64,000 nt of DNA from Sacculina carcini (GCA_916048095.2 OU696579.1:2728001-2792000); one strand, 5' to 3'. Numbered from the stretch's first letter, positions 1-11,372 are shown. A program made the numbers and translations. The notes: a model not told the origin generated them from the letters alone.

Positions 1-173
1 ATGCATACCATCAACAACTTACTACAATGAGAAACGCACACAAACAACCGAAAACATCCATAAAACACACACACACAAAGGCCACACAAAGGCCGCTAAA
101 ATTATATGAACAAGGAATATATCACAACTGGCCCAACATTGGCTCAGCACAGAACGATGACGTCACTCCTCAC

Positions 174-383
174 GTGCACCGCTGATGACGTCATAGTGGA
201 GGCGGTGGCGACGGCGGCGGTGTGTGACGTCACCAGCAGAGGCTGATTATCGTCGTCGTTGTGTGAGACGGGCGAGTCGACGGCCGACTCGTGAACGGAC
301 AAATACTCGGCCGGTAGATGGCGCGCACCGTCGCCCACCCCCTGTTGCAGTACGGCCACCACACACTGGTGATTGTGCGAGTC
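174..383 (-). CDS. ATP13A-like P5B ATPase, second visible exon (partial gene)
   Basis: Minus-strand exon candidate that would follow the membrane-anchor exon at 1056-1283. It opens right after a TTGCAG acceptor and is phase 0, matching the phase-0 donor of that exon. The first residues (DSHNHQCVVAVLQQ) fit the place where ATP13A proteins have a short acidic turn and a beta-strand after the N-terminal anchor; the rest is a hydrophilic linker rich in D, N, S and T, a variable region in the family. The lower end is uncertain: I chose a CAC|GTGAGG donor at 173/172 in frame, and a donor near 228 is an alternative. Known for the family: lysosomal/endosomal polyamine-transporting P-type ATPases. The catalytic domains are not in the window. 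Confidence 0.5.
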
Positions 384-1055
384 CTGCAACCCCCCCCCCC
401 CACGCACTCACTTGTATACTGGCATTTTATTTGAAAAAGTGTAACATTACTGCGTATAACAATCATGTTTGTGCAATTGAATTACACATATACATATTAA
501 ACATATTAAACAAAGATGCCTGAAAGAAACCTTTGACTTAACAAGGCATAGTTAGGAGGTATGCATTGTTTATGCTAAATGAAAAATTGTTGTTGACAAA
601 ATATACCTGTTACGTCTTACAGATACACATACACACAAAAATATACCTCTATGGTTTTACACATACACACACGCACACAAAAAAACATGATTACACACGA
701 ATATACGAATACACAAACATGGACATACGGACACAAAAACGAGGGCACACACGACTATGCGAACACACACACACAACCATACGGATACACGGGTATATAC
801 ACATTCACACACACGTACGCACATACATACGGACACAAGGAACACACGCATGCACAAGTGTTAGTGTACTCAAGAACACGCCTGTGAGACTATTGCAGTG
901 ACACACTACAACATTGTCTTTCTCAGAGAAACAACAACAAAGCCGCAAGCAAGAGTCATAACATCGATATTGGCAACATAACTTACAATGCAACATTTGC
1001 TCGGGCATGATACGCTGATGGGTCAAAGTGGCGTGCGCGCACAAATCAAGCTCAC
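384..1055 (-). other. Intron between ATP13A-like exons, CA-rich
   Basis: 672 bp bounded by GTGAGC (donor, minus strand) and TTGCAG (acceptor). About 600-860 is a degenerate CA/ACAC tract on the plus strand, which opens long but meaningless reading frames in several frames. No other gene seen. Confidence 0.5.
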
Positions 1056-1283
1056 CTGAACGAGGAGCCTGCTGGCGACATCTAGACGGCAGCGGCGGTG
1101 AGTGAGTTTGAGTCGCCACACAGGTCGCCAGAGAGCCAGCAGCAACACCGCCGGCCACACGCACAACACTAGCGACACTAGCGCCACCAGCACACAGCGG
1201 CCAACACTGCAACTATAGCCGGTCAGAAGCAGCAGGTCGTCCTGGTCGCTGGCCGGTCGAATGACAGCCGTGCTGGCTGCCAA
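1056..1283 (-). CDS. ATP13A-like P5B ATPase, N-terminal membrane-anchor exon (partial)
   Basis: Translates to a short N-tail, then GYSCS, a hydrophobic helix of about 23 residues (CVLVALVSLVLCVWPAVLLL), then LWRPVWRLKL and a cysteine-containing segment ending in LLVQ. This order (GY, hydrophobic helix, W-x-P-x-W, basic stretch, A-x-x-LLV) is that of the P5-ATPase N-terminal domain in ATP13A2/3/4, which dips into late-endosome or lysosome membranes. The exon ends at a strong CAG|GTGAGC donor, phase 0. There is no in-frame ATG, so the start codon must lie in an exon at higher coordinates; the upper boundary is one of several AG acceptors at about 1240-1284. Assignment rests on recognising the domain pattern, not on a search. 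Confidence 0.68.
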
Positions 1284-1621
1284 CTGTGCACGTGCACTAC
1301 CATTACCTGGCCGACAACTGCATACACGCGCACATCAACACTTAGTCACATTAATTAGTTATATTTATTGTTTTCATACGCCCAAGTAATAGAAACGCTC
1401 TAGAATAACAAAGCGCTGATTCTGAATTAAGAACCAATTATAAATCGTCCAATTTTTAAGCAGTTATGTGAAAGAATCAATAAAAACAGTGACAGAAGAC
1501 AAGCTACCGATTGATGACGCACTCTAACGAATATGAGTGACATGTCGGAGGCATAAAACAATGCATTATATACAATTATCCAAACTAAAAGACCTCTAAG
1601 CCCCAAAAAAACGTACATTAG
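1284..1621. other. Probable intron or upstream DNA, no gene seen
   Basis: AT-richer sequence between the ATP13A-like exon and element A. No supported coding region; reading frames are short and without domain character. Likely part of the 5' portion of the ATP13A-like gene. Confidence 0.4.
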
Positions 1622-1626
1622 TATAC

Positions 1627-1908
1627 TGTTGCTACACTTGTGGCGAAAGTGTCGTTTATGACTGTGGGGCTGGTTGATGCTGTTTATATGTATTAATGAT
1701 AAGTTTCCAAATAAGTTATATGGTAGGATTTAATTATATTGAGTGTTTGTATTTGCTAATCAACCTTGCTAATGCACATTACTAATCACTATCATTTGGG
1801 TTATGTTTCAGGCATTGGATGTTGGTGTCTTATTGATTTGAAATAGAGTGGCACGTTTCACGGTTGTTTTCATTGTAGTGGCGATGACGAAAAAGGAATA
1901 GTAAAACT
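1627..1908 (+). repeat. Element A 5' LTR
   Basis: Direct repeat of 5299-5580 with the same 282-bp length. Homology extends about 5 bp further outwards (TATAC), so the exact outer edge is uncertain. Confidence 0.85.
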
Positions 1909-2079
1909 GGCGACGAGGTAAAAACAAATCCAAATGGCTCAAGGTATCCCAAATATACCACCGCTGGAGTTCGACGAGAACCACCAAACCAGCGCATGGA
2001 GAGAGTGGGTTGAACATCTTGAAGACGCATTCACGGCGTTTGAGATCACAAGTGACAGTAGACGACGAGGAATTTCCAA

Positions 2080-3237
2080 TTGAAACTCGACATAGATGAG
2101 AAAGTCAAACCGGTAGCGATACCACCGCGGCGAGTGCCATTCCACCTACGAGGGGCCGTGGAAGAAAAAATTCAAGACATGCTGAAAAAAGACATCATCG
2201 AAAAAGTAGAGGGACCCACACCATGGGTTTCACCATTGGTCACCGCGCCCAAACCTAACGGTGACATCAGAATTTGTGCAGATTTGCGAATTGCAAACAA
2301 AGCCGTAAAGCGCTCCCGCTACCCGATTCCCACAGTAGAGCAAATCCTCAGCGAGGTCAGTGGAGCCAAGGTGTTCTCAAAAATTGATTTGAATTTCTAC
2401 TATCACCAGATAGAACTGTCACCGGAGTCCAGAGGAATCACCACTTTTTCGTGCGATTCAGGTATCTATAGATACAAAGTCTTGGTAATGGGCATAACTT
2501 CGGCAGCAGAAGAGGGACAGCGCTTACTCCAACAAATACTGGAAAAATGTCCGAACTGTCGCAACGGAGCAGATGACATCCTGATTTGGGGGAAAAACAC
2601 ACAGGAACACGACAGAGCTCTTGAATCCGTTCTCCGAACCTTACGGGAAAATAATCTGTCCATCTCTCAGGATAAGAGCATCTTTCACGTGGAAGACGTC
2701 ATATTTCATGGCTTTTCAGTTTCTAGCAGCGGCGTCAAGCCGACAATGTCCAAAATTGAAGCAATCCAAGGGTTCGAACGACCGAAAACACCACAAGACG
2801 TCAGGAGCTTCATGGGGCTCATAAACTACCTGAGCAGATTCATTCCGCGACTGGCAACTAAGAGCGAGCCACTGAGACTACTAACTAGACAGAACACCGC
2901 GTGTAGATGGACAGAGAAGGAAGAAAAATGTTTTCACGAACTGAAAGAGGCGGTAAAGAAAGAGGCCCACCTTATTCATTTTGACCCGAAACGTCGGACA
3001 TCACTCATTGTGGATGCGAGCCCAGTTGGCTTAGGGGCGGTACTCCAGAACCATCATGGCGATCTGAGGCCAGTGAGCTACGCGTCCAGGACGTTAACCG
3101 ACGTTGAACGAAGATATTGCCAACTTGAAAAAGAAGCACTGGCGATTGTGTGGGCTTGTGAGCGATTTCATTTGTACCGAATTCGAAATTCGAGTCGATC
3201 ACCAAGCGCTCACATCAATCTTCAAACCAACAGGTAA
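2080..3237 (+). pseudogene. Element A pol part: reverse transcriptase and start of RNase H
   Basis: Open block with Ty3 RT features in order: WVSPLVTAPKPNGDIRICAD, KIDLNFYYHQIEL, DDILIW, SFMGLINYLSRFIPRL, then RNase H DASPVGLGAVLQ and SYASRTLTD. Part of a broken element; not a host gene. Confidence 0.85.
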
Positions 3238-3348
3238 TCCTTCAGCACGCATATTGCGGTGGATATTACGTATGTAGCAGTATGACTTCACCATTCGTCA
3301 CATCAACGGGCGAGACAACCCTGCCGACGAGTTATCAAGACAGCCTGT

Positions 3349-3355
<7 letters not shown>

Positions 3356-3413
<58 letters not shown>

Positions 3414-3694
3414 TTACGCATTTGGAACACAGCAATGGAAAGGCTAATGTTCGCGTGAATTTATGCATGGGCAAAGCCTCACGGCCCCGGCTGGCACACC
3501 GCAGGTCCGGCCGCACGGATTTTGCAGTCACCGCCAGCACAGAAACTGCACGGCTGCGCGCACACAAAACCCGCAGTGCGACAATTGGGCTACCCTTTCA
3601 GAAACGAACCCAAACGTTTCACCTCGCCAGGGAAACGAACCCTGGAACTCTCGTGCACAGAGCGTGCGTCTTAGCCACTCGGCTACGAGGCGGA
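3356..3694 (-). mobile_element. tRNA-derived SINE inserted in element A
   Basis: On the minus strand the head looks like a tRNA of the Ser/Leu type: box A TAGCCGAGTGG (3675-3685) and box B GGTTCGTTTCC (3631-3641), the correct RNA polymerase III promoter pair. The body follows for about 250 bp and ends in a long (TA)n tail at 3356-3410. An 11-bp target-site duplication, CTGTACAATAT, flanks it exactly (3345-3355 and 3695-3705), as expected for LINE-driven insertion. I do not recognise the SINE family body. Confidence 0.85.
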
Positions 3695-3859
3695 CTGTAC
3701 AATATCACGACAAAATCTCAGCAGAAGAAGAAATAGCTGAGGGGTTCGTCAACTACGTCGTCGCACACAGCGTACCGGTGGCGCTGACTCTGTCTGAACT
3801 GGTCGAAGAGTCACAGAAGGATAGCACATTACAGGCAGTGGAGAGAGCCATACAACACG

Positions 3860-5257
3860 GTGATTGGGAAGATGAACGAATTCAAGCATTCAAAAAAATC
3901 CCGCGATGAACTCACAGCTAAAAGGGGACTGATCATTCGCGGATCCAAGATCGTCATCCCATCATCGCTTCGCAGGCGCACACTTCAACTTGCCCACGAA
4001 GCTCATATGGGAATAGTTAAAACCAAGGCACTATTGCGGACAAAAGTATGGTGGCCTAAGCTGGACCAAGATGTGGAAAAATTGGTAAGTGCGTGCATAC
4101 CGTGTGCAAGCTTGGATCAGCGAGAACGTACGAACCCATTGAATACGTCGATGATGAGCGGGGCGTGGGAGGTTATCCACGTAGATATTTGCGGGCCATT
4201 TCCCAGTGGAGACTATGTAGTTGGCATCGTAGACGCGGGTTCCAGGTGGCCTGAGGCATCAGTCGTGAGAGCCACCGACACTCACACGGTTACGGCGGTG
4301 ATTGAAAACTGCATCTACACTCACGGAGTGCCAGAGGTGATTGTATCAGACAACGGACCACACTTCCGGGGCAAGGAGTTCGCGCTATTTTGCAAAGAAT
4401 GGGGTATACGGCACAGAAAGGTTTCACCGTATCATCCACAGAGTAATGGCGAAGTGGAAAGGTTTTTCTCTTCGTTACTCAAAAACGTTTGTGCATCCAA
4501 CACAGAGACGAGAAACTGGAAACGATTGTTGGCAATGTTTCTTTTGCAGTACCGAAATACGCCACATTGCAACACGGGAGAAACACCCACACAACTACTG
4601 ATGGGTAGAAGTTTGAAAATCAAATGGCCTCAACTCCAATCGAACACGGAAGGGTGGAGGTGGAGAAAAGCGCGTAAGACAGACCGGGAGAAAAAAGAAA
4701 AACTGAAGGCGCGCACAGACAGGAAGAATAGAGCCAGGTCGAGCGACATCGCGAAAAACGACAGAGTCCTGCTTCGCCAGACAAGAACGAACAAACTCTC
4801 GCCCCGATATGACCCACAACCATGGACGGTCACTGAAAGAAAGGGAAGTACCGTCATAATTCAAAGAGGAAATCAGCAGAAACTGCGTGAAACATCACAA
4901 CTGAAAAAAGTTCCAGACAGCCGGTGGGAGGAAGGCGGCACGTTTACAAGCGACGGGCTCGGTCCAATTCTCGGTACACAAGAAGATCGAACCGGAACGA
5001 CGGACGAGGCAAAACACAGACACATGGAAAGTTCAAGAGGCGTCAACGGGTTCGAGCAACAAAAACAAACAAGGCGGAACAGATCAGATCGCGACGGAGG
5101 CAACATAACGGATATTGGTAATGAGGCGGTGACATTATCGGACTCGTCAGAAGCGATTGGTTTCCCCAACAGACGACGGAGAACCATAAGAAGGCCACAG
5201 AGATTCTGCGATGGCGCTACTGAGGCAGATATTGAAGACGCTTTGCTATCATCCTGA
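3860..5257 (+). pseudogene. Element A pol part: integrase
   Basis: Open block with the integrase zinc-finger region (HEAHMG, CIPCASLDQ), catalytic core (HVDICGPFP, VSDNGPHF, YHPQSNGEVERF, matching the D,D-35-E pattern) and a basic C-terminal tail. Ty3/gypsy type. Confidence 0.85.
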
Positions 5258-5298
5258 ATTCAACCGACAGAAGCAAAATGAAGAGGGAGGAGATATAC

Positions 5299-5580
5299 TG
5301 TTCCTATACTTGTGGCGCAAGTGTCGTTTATGACTGTGGGGCTGGTTGATGCTGTTTATATGTATTAATGATAAGTTTCCAAATAAGTTATATGGTAGGA
5401 TTTAATTATATTGAGTGTTTGTATTTGCTAATCAACCTTGCTAATGCACATTACTAATCACTATCATTTGGGTTATGTTTCAGGCATTGGATGTTGGTGT
5501 CTTATTGATATGAAATAGAGTGGCACGTTTCACGGTTGTTTTCATTGTAGTGGCGATGACGAAAAAAGGATAGTAAAACT
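5299..5580 (+). repeat. Element A 3' LTR
   Basis: Direct repeat of 1627-1908. Preceded by a polypurine tract at about 5276-5293. Confidence 0.85.
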
Positions 5581-6770
5581 TGAATTCACCAATAAATGTA
5601 TCACATTTCTCACCAGCGTTTCAACCTCGTAAAATATATATATATGACTTGTGATTACCTGTTAGTCAGCATCATTTTATATTAAAAGAAAACAACTGAT
5701 TTGACAAGCGCTGGAAAAACGGGTGCCTCTGGAAACTTACCCAAAGCCAGGTGTGGGAGAAAGCGTCATAATGAATACTCAACGAAAATCAAGCATGCTG
5801 CTCGAGGAAAAATACTGCGACTGAAGAGAAATACCGTAAACGTATTTCAGTTTTGTCCAAAACACGCCTGCGAACGTTCCAACCAAAGCATGTTGTTCGA
5901 CCTTGACTAGTTAAAAATATCAGACCTTGAAAGGGTCGCGCCACATTAGGATCAACATATTTTGCTATACAAAAATGTTATATAGTGGCTTTGCTGAGAA
6001 AACCATTTCTCGTGTTTCTTACCGGGTTTTCTCCTGCAATCCATCTATTTCCATCGTACGGTAGCGAGTTAATATCTGACCACTTTCCTTCAACGAAGTC
6101 TCATTCATGGAATTCAATCAAGTTGGTTGCTTCAAATATCCCAAAACGTACAACTTCATACTGTGAAGGCAACTGATTGACTAGGTTTATCTAAACAAAA
6201 ACGGTCCCGTGTGGCTGTCATTTGTTTGTTTACTGATTTCCAAGCTTCTCCGTTTTTGCGTTGTTTATAATCGAGGCGCTGGAGTCCATATGTGCGGTGC
6301 GTGAGCGCATATAAATTATACAACACATCTCAATACGGAGACAAGTGAAAGTCCCAATACCATGGCGTTCTTGCGGGTGTTTTATGCACCGTTACGGCAG
6401 ATCCACGCCGTATGAAGTGAGTCCTGTAATGATGAGACGTGTGGACCTCAATTATGCCGATATGAGCACACTCTCACTGCATCTCATTTCCAGGCTCAGC
6501 AGAGGTGCTGAAAACGGATATTTCAGCTCGGTGCATCAGCAAAAATCACCATGGAAAGATGCCATACGCCCAAATATCACAGGGCGTATTCACTACAAAT
6601 AAGCGCCTGATAAAGTTGAGCACCGTGGTGAATACAAATAAAATCATCTTACCATTTTGCATCCTTGAATGTCTTCATTTCCGTAATGTACCCCATTGTG
6701 GTCTACACTGATTGTTGAGTCTACAATTCGCCTTATCCTATCCACGTAAAACTCAACTATACATAGTCAT
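5581..6770. other. Unassigned intergenic or intronic DNA
   Basis: No supported gene. A small (TA)n run lies at about 5634-5646. A basic 69-codon frame at 5701-5910 and an 85-codon frame at 6345-6602 show no domain, splice or codon signal I can defend. Confidence 0.4.
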
Positions 6771-6980
6771 ACGTTTACACACACACACACACACAATTCA
6801 GGTGCTGCTATTGAAACACGCGCTCACAAACACACACAAACACATACACAAGCACACATACATACACACACATATGAACGGATTTCGAACACCTGCAAAC
6901 TCAGGTGTTGTGCAAACCTTCATCCCTGTCCTGTTGCATGCTTGTGTATGTATGAATGCATAGGTGTACGTGTGTGTGTC

Positions 6981-7031
<51 letters not shown>

Positions 7032-7640
7032 GTGTGTGTCCGTGTGTGTGTGTGTGTGTTAAGTCTTATTACTGTCTTGATAATATTGTATATATTAGTA
7101 CTGAATATAAGGTCTGATTGTTTCCTAATTCTGTCTTCTATGTGTATGTGCTTCATGCATGTGTTTTCCGTTGTTTTGTATGTATGTTTCTCCATTGTAT
7201 GCTGTATGTGTGTTGTTGTGTTGAGCTCTGTTATCTGTGTTTATGTGTCTGTTGAGTTGTGTTCTCTGTCTATTTGTTTGAGTGTATGTCATTGTATGTC
7301 TGTTATGTTGTGTTTTCTGGTTTGTATTTGTGTGTCTATTGTGTTGTGATTTGTCAATCTGAGTGTATGTCGTTGTATGCCTGCTGTGTTGTCTTAATGT
7401 GTTGTATGTTGTGTTGTCTTTTGTGCTGTATGTCTGCTGTGCTATCTTATTCAATATGTATGTGCGTGTGTATTTTTGTAATTTTGAGTATGTAAATGTG
7501 AGTGTATGTTTGTGTTTGTGCGTATATGTCCTTGTCTGTTTTGTGTGTGTGTGTGTATATGTGTGTGTATGTAGGTGAGTGTGTGTGTTCGTGATTGTGT
7601 ATGTATATGACTCTTGTGCTTGAGTGTGTGTGTGTGTGTG
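6771..7640. repeat. CA/TG microsatellite and TG-rich degenerate tract
   Basis: Begins with CA-rich runs (6777-6870), then near-perfect (TG)n at about 6970-7065 and a 550-bp degenerate TGTATGTCTGT-like tract. The long frames across it on both strands are low-complexity. Confidence 0.85.
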
Positions 7641-7700
7641 AGCGCTTTTGAGACCCTCGGGTGAAAAGCGCTATATAAATGTCTTAATGTAATGTAATGT
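7641..7700 (+). mobile_element. 3' tail of an L2-like LINE or related SINE
   Basis: Contains the hairpin AGCGCTTTT (7641-7649) / AAAAGCGCT (7664-7672) followed by ATATAAATG and a (TAATG)n run. This hairpin-plus-ATATAAAT ending is the conserved 3' tail of many L2-clade LINEs and the SINEs that borrow it. Only the tail is visible. Confidence 0.65.
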
Positions 7701-7734
7701 GTGTGTGTGTGTGTGTGTGTGTTGATAATGTCAG

Positions 7735-7884
7735 AGATGTGTGGATCAAAAGAAAGAGAGCTATCGAGTATGATACCAAGACTACGTACAGAGCAGGATA
7801 GAGGTATACTAAGAGAAGTAGTACTATTAGAAGATGGAAAGAGAATATACTTAGTCTTATCAGGATTAAGTTTGAGATGACGAG
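7735..7884 (-). pseudogene. LINE P, part 1: end of reverse transcriptase
   Basis: Minus-strand translation gives HLKLNPDKTKYILFPSS then VRSLGIILDSSLSFDPHIS, the thumb-side RT motifs of Jockey-superfamily (L2/CR1-like) LINEs. Its left end dissolves into a TG repeat. It continues, across the insertion of element E, into 26692-26875: the residues just before HLKLNPDKTK lie there. Confidence 0.8.
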
Positions 7885-8003
7885 TGTGGGATGTCCGTCT
7901 GGCATCACTATGTTTATGGGGATTATATTATTTACATTGGTGTGGGACAATGGTGATTTGAGAGAGACGTGTGGGAGAGGCGTGGGGATTGCGTTGTTGA
8001 TGT
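7885..8003 (+). repeat. Element E 5' LTR, left portion
   Basis: Matches 26413 onward of the 3' LTR up to TTGATG, where element D is inserted. The last four bases (ATGT, 8000-8003) are the duplicated target of element D. Confidence 0.88.
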
Positions 8004-8306
8004 TGTGGTGTCCTATGCCACATTAAATTGCTCAAATGACACGGCAGAGATGTATTGAAGAACGAGCGCACAATACCAACAGAATGACATGAACACGGAT
8101 ATTGTGCCACATTAAATAACCTCGGTCATACATACACAAGCACACACACAGACATACATACCAGCTTACTTAACATTACAAGTTGATCCAACAGGACAAG
8201 CCTGGCTTGAGGCTGCACACAGACATACCAGTTAACTGAATAGAAACACAAGTGACACACAAACACACACACACATATTGCTAATACACGCTCGCACTAC
8301 ACCACA
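8004..8306 (-). repeat. Element D LTR (3' LTR in element orientation)
   Basis: Direct repeat of 23062-23371, about 97% alike apart from small CA-repeat length changes. Confidence 0.9.
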
Positions 8307-8596
8307 GTACTCCGCCGCCTGAGAACGGAGTTCATACACAGTACAATGTACAGCAGTACAATGTCAACCTCAAGACGCGATTCACTAACGGTGGAACGTT
8401 AAACAGTTTGCTGTATTCATTCACCGAGTGGATAATCATCTACACTTGCATTCTAGCATTCACACATAATCACACTCATTCATACATTCATTCATAAACT
8501 CGTGCAATAGTTTTGGAGAGTATCAAACAAAAATACATACAAATACACAGCAAGGTACACGAATTCAGCAAACGCACAAAACATAAACAATACGCT
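8307..8596 (-). other. Element D 3' non-coding region
   Basis: Lies between the integrase block and the LTR of D. No coding signal. Confidence 0.6.
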
Positions 8597-10294
8597 CTAT
8601 TGCGCTGCACTGTGGTGTACGTGAACAATAAGAAATACATTACGCAATATCAAAATACAAAAAAACATGCAATATAAAAAATAGTGGAACTCAGGTTTCA
8701 TCTTAAAGCGCACATTACGGCCTGAACTGGTAGTAGTAGTAGTAGTACGCTGTTGCGACGATGTAGCAGGATCAGGTACTGGTGCCGGTGTTGGTGGTGC
8801 AGCTGGTGTTGTTGCTGGTGGTGCAACTGCAGCAGATGATCTGGTGGAAGGCGTGACGACTGCCGGTTTTAGTCGGTCAATAGACACAGTATCTGACGAA
8901 CCGGTAGGCAGCTCAACCACGAACACTTTCGGAGATCTCGATATCACACGGAAAGGACCGCGATATGGTGCTTCGAGTGGCCGGCGGACTCTATCCACGC
9001 GCACCCACACCTTCTCACAGGTCGTCATTTGCTGTGGTACATACGACATCGGTCTATCATGTGCTGTACCGGCCGACATGTTACAAAAATCCACCTTGGA
9101 CATTCGTCGCGCCAGCTCAGCTACAAACTTGTGCTGCTCCTTGACAGTGATCGCAGTGTCGCCAGTTGGTACCCGGGGACACAACAGCTGACCTCCGGTG
9201 ACGGCTGTGAATGGAGAAACACGGGATTCACTGGACAGCAGTCTTATACCTAGCATAACCACAGGCAGAGCTGAAAGCCAGCATTGTTTTCTTGCCATGA
9301 TAGCGGTCTTTATGACTCTGTGCAGCCGTTCGACAAGCCCGTTTGACTGCGGTCGGTATGCAGCTGTTCTCATCCGGTGAAATCCGACCAGCTGCGACAG
9401 CTCGGATTCAAACTGCGTCCCGCGGTCGGTCACCACGTGTAGTGGGACACCAAAACGCGAGATCCAGTGACAGAAGAAAGCGTCAGCGACAGACGAAGCT
9501 GTTATATCTGTCAGCGGAGTCGCCTCAGGCCAGCGCGTAGCTCGGTCGATGCAGGTGAGTATGTACCGGTATGGCGTGGCGAATGGATGACAATGCGCAG
9601 TAGCCGGTGGTAACGGTCCGACCAGGTCTAGATGAACACACTCAAAGCGGGCGCTGGGTACAGCAAAGTCAACCAGCGGTGACTTGGTATGTCGAGTGAC
9701 CTTGGCCCGCTGACATGCAGTACATTCATTCACCCAAGATTTAATGTCGCGTTCGAAGTGCGGCCACACGTACCGGGACTTGATGAGTCGAATACTGCCG
9801 TGAATGCCGGGATGGCTGAGTCCATGCAGCTGTGAAAATATCGGAAGTCGGCATTTCGCAGGCAGGTATGGTCTTGGATGCGGCGTTGAAGTGTCACACC
9901 AAAGTTCGTGGTCGCCCGATGTCTTAAACGCCGTCAATGTAGTGGTAGCAGCCTGATTTTCTGTATCTACAGCTTGGGCGCGTGCGATAGCCGGCAGGTC
10001 AAACATATCTGTTGTAACAGCGTTCACACTGCGTGACAGACAGTCGGCCACTGTATTGTCCGCGCCTCTAATGTGTTGTACGTCAGCGACGTATTCTGTT
10101 ATAAACGACCAATGCCTCTGTTGCCGGTCAGATTTGGCAACATGCGGGCTTTTGAACGCTGCCACTAGAGGCTTGTGATCAGTCAATAATGTTACCACTC
10201 GTCCTTCGAGGTAGTATCTGAAATGTAACACAGCGTAATATGCGGCCAACGATTCTCTGTCATGAACTGAGTATTTGCATTGTACACTGGACAA
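8597..10294 (-). pseudogene. Element D pol part: RNase H end and integrase
   Basis: Open block with DHKPLVAAF and ADCLSR (RNase H end), the H..H..C..C finger (HGLSHPGIHG, CTACQRAK), integrase core (HLDLVGPLP, VTDRGTQFES, YRPQSNGLVERLH), and a chromo-like C-terminal strand region ending in a proline/threonine-rich tail. Confidence 0.85.
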
Positions 10295-10761
10295 TTTTTT
10301 GGAAAAAAACGAGACGGGTTTTGGTTCACCATCATTTCATGCAATGCTGCGCCGGCAGCGGTTGAAGAGCAGTCGGTTACCAACTGCAACTGGGCACAGT
10401 CGGGAACCGGATGAGGCAGCACACACGCGTCTTCCAGTGCTTGCTTCACGGATTCAAATGCTGCTTTCTCGTCATCGTTCAACTCTAACTGTTTGGCACT
10501 TGGCTGTAGTCAGCTGCGCTCACTCAGTGGATGCACCAGGGCTGCAAACTTGGGCACAAGATGTCGATAAAAACTGCACATCCCCAGAAAACGACGAAGA
10601 GACGCCGAGTCGCGAGGTGCCGGGAAACTGCAAATGACACTGAGTTTGTCCTCCGGTGGTTGAATACCCTCAGCCGAAACCTTGTATCCGAGGAAGTTTA
10701 TAGACGACTGGAAGAACGTGCATTTCTCTAGTGACAAACGAAGGCCATATTTCTTGAACAC
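10192..10761 (-). pseudogene. Element D pol part: RT thumb and RNase H start
   Basis: Blocks reading GLRLSLEKCTFFQSSINFLG, RRFLGMCSFYRHLVPKFA and then LVTDCSSTAAGAALHEM. Typical Ty3 RT connection and RNase H. It ends at the solo LTR to its right. Confidence 0.8.
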
Positions 10762-10775
10762 GTCAAAAACGGCTG

Positions 10776-11372
10776 TGTGGAATTATATGTCGAAAAAAAA
10801 CGACAATGTATTTCTCGATGCACAGACAGAGACAGACAGGCGCGTGCGGGACAGCGATGTCCCACACGCGCCCACAAGACTACACCACACAGCGAGCACC
10901 AAGAGACAATCCCCGTTAGCGCATCATCCTCCCCGTTAGCGCATCATATAGCAAGCTATGTTCGAAGAACATGTGTGTGACAACAGCGATGACACATGAG
11001 CGCTCATACACATATACAGCAGATACATTGCCACATATAGATGCATGGCATCAGTGGCGATGACGTGATCACACACACACGCACACATACAAACTCACAA
11101 GCATACGCACGCATGCAGACGCGCATACACGGACTGATTCACATGCACACACGCGCACGCATACACACTCACAAGCATACACACGCATGCAGACGCGCAC
11201 ACACGGATTGATTCACATGCACACACGCGCACGCATACACACTCAGGTTAGCGCGCTTGTTCTGCAAATCTGCAGCGTGCGATTGCAGGTCCGTCTATTC
11301 CAGGTGTGTGATTCAACGGCGGTGACATTATCGCAATCGAGTGACGGCATCGCAACGTACACTGAAACTACA
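10776..11372. mobile_element. Solo LTR inserted in the RT region of element D
   Basis: 597-bp unit starting TGTGG and ending CTACA, flanked by the perfect 5-bp duplication GGCTG (10771-10775 and 11373-11377). TG...CA ends, duplication and lack of coding sequence fit a solo LTR. Inside are a GTTAGCGCATCAT duplication near 10914-10947 and a 74-bp tandem duplication. No internal region of its family is present in the window, and the strand could not be set. Confidence 0.78.
11093..11240. repeat. 74-bp tandem duplication in the solo LTR
   Basis: Two adjacent units, 11093-11166 and 11167-11240, CA-rich and differing at only a few bases, followed by the start of a third (ACTCA). Confidence 0.85.

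Larger units (their letters stand above)
1627..5580 (+). mobile_element. Element A: Ty3/gypsy LTR retrotransposon, broken
   Basis: Two direct LTRs of 282 bp (1627-1908 and 5299-5580) about 98% alike, so a fairly recent insertion. Just inside the 5' LTR is TGGCGACGAGG, complementary to the 3' end of metazoan tRNA-Ser(GCT). A purine tract (GAAGAGGGAGGAGA) precedes the 3' LTR. Coding blocks: a short gag start near 1934, RT-RNase H at 2080-3237, integrase at 3860-5257. RT style (PPRRVPFHLR, KIDLNFYY) is close to the K02A2.6/Mag-like group. The element is incomplete in gag and has several breaks; a SINE sits inside it. No clear target-site duplication was found. Confidence 0.9.

Noticed and set aside
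566-901. Thr/His-rich frames in the CA tract
   Set aside because: Microsatellite translation within a probable intron.
3625-3694. Possible tRNA-Ser or tRNA-Leu gene
   Set aside because: It has boxes A and B but continues into a body with a (TA)n tail and is framed by an 11-bp duplication, so it is a SINE head.
5701-5910. Basic 69-codon frame
   Set aside because: No ATG, domain, splice context or repeat support.
6942-7578. Cys/Val-rich frames in the TG tract
   Set aside because: Low-complexity translation of (TG)n-like DNA, open in several frames on both strands.
11241-11300. tRNA-like head in the solo LTR (GTTAGCGCGCTTG...GCAGGTCCG)
   Set aside because: Box A and B matches are weak, and the unit has LTR-like ends and duplication.
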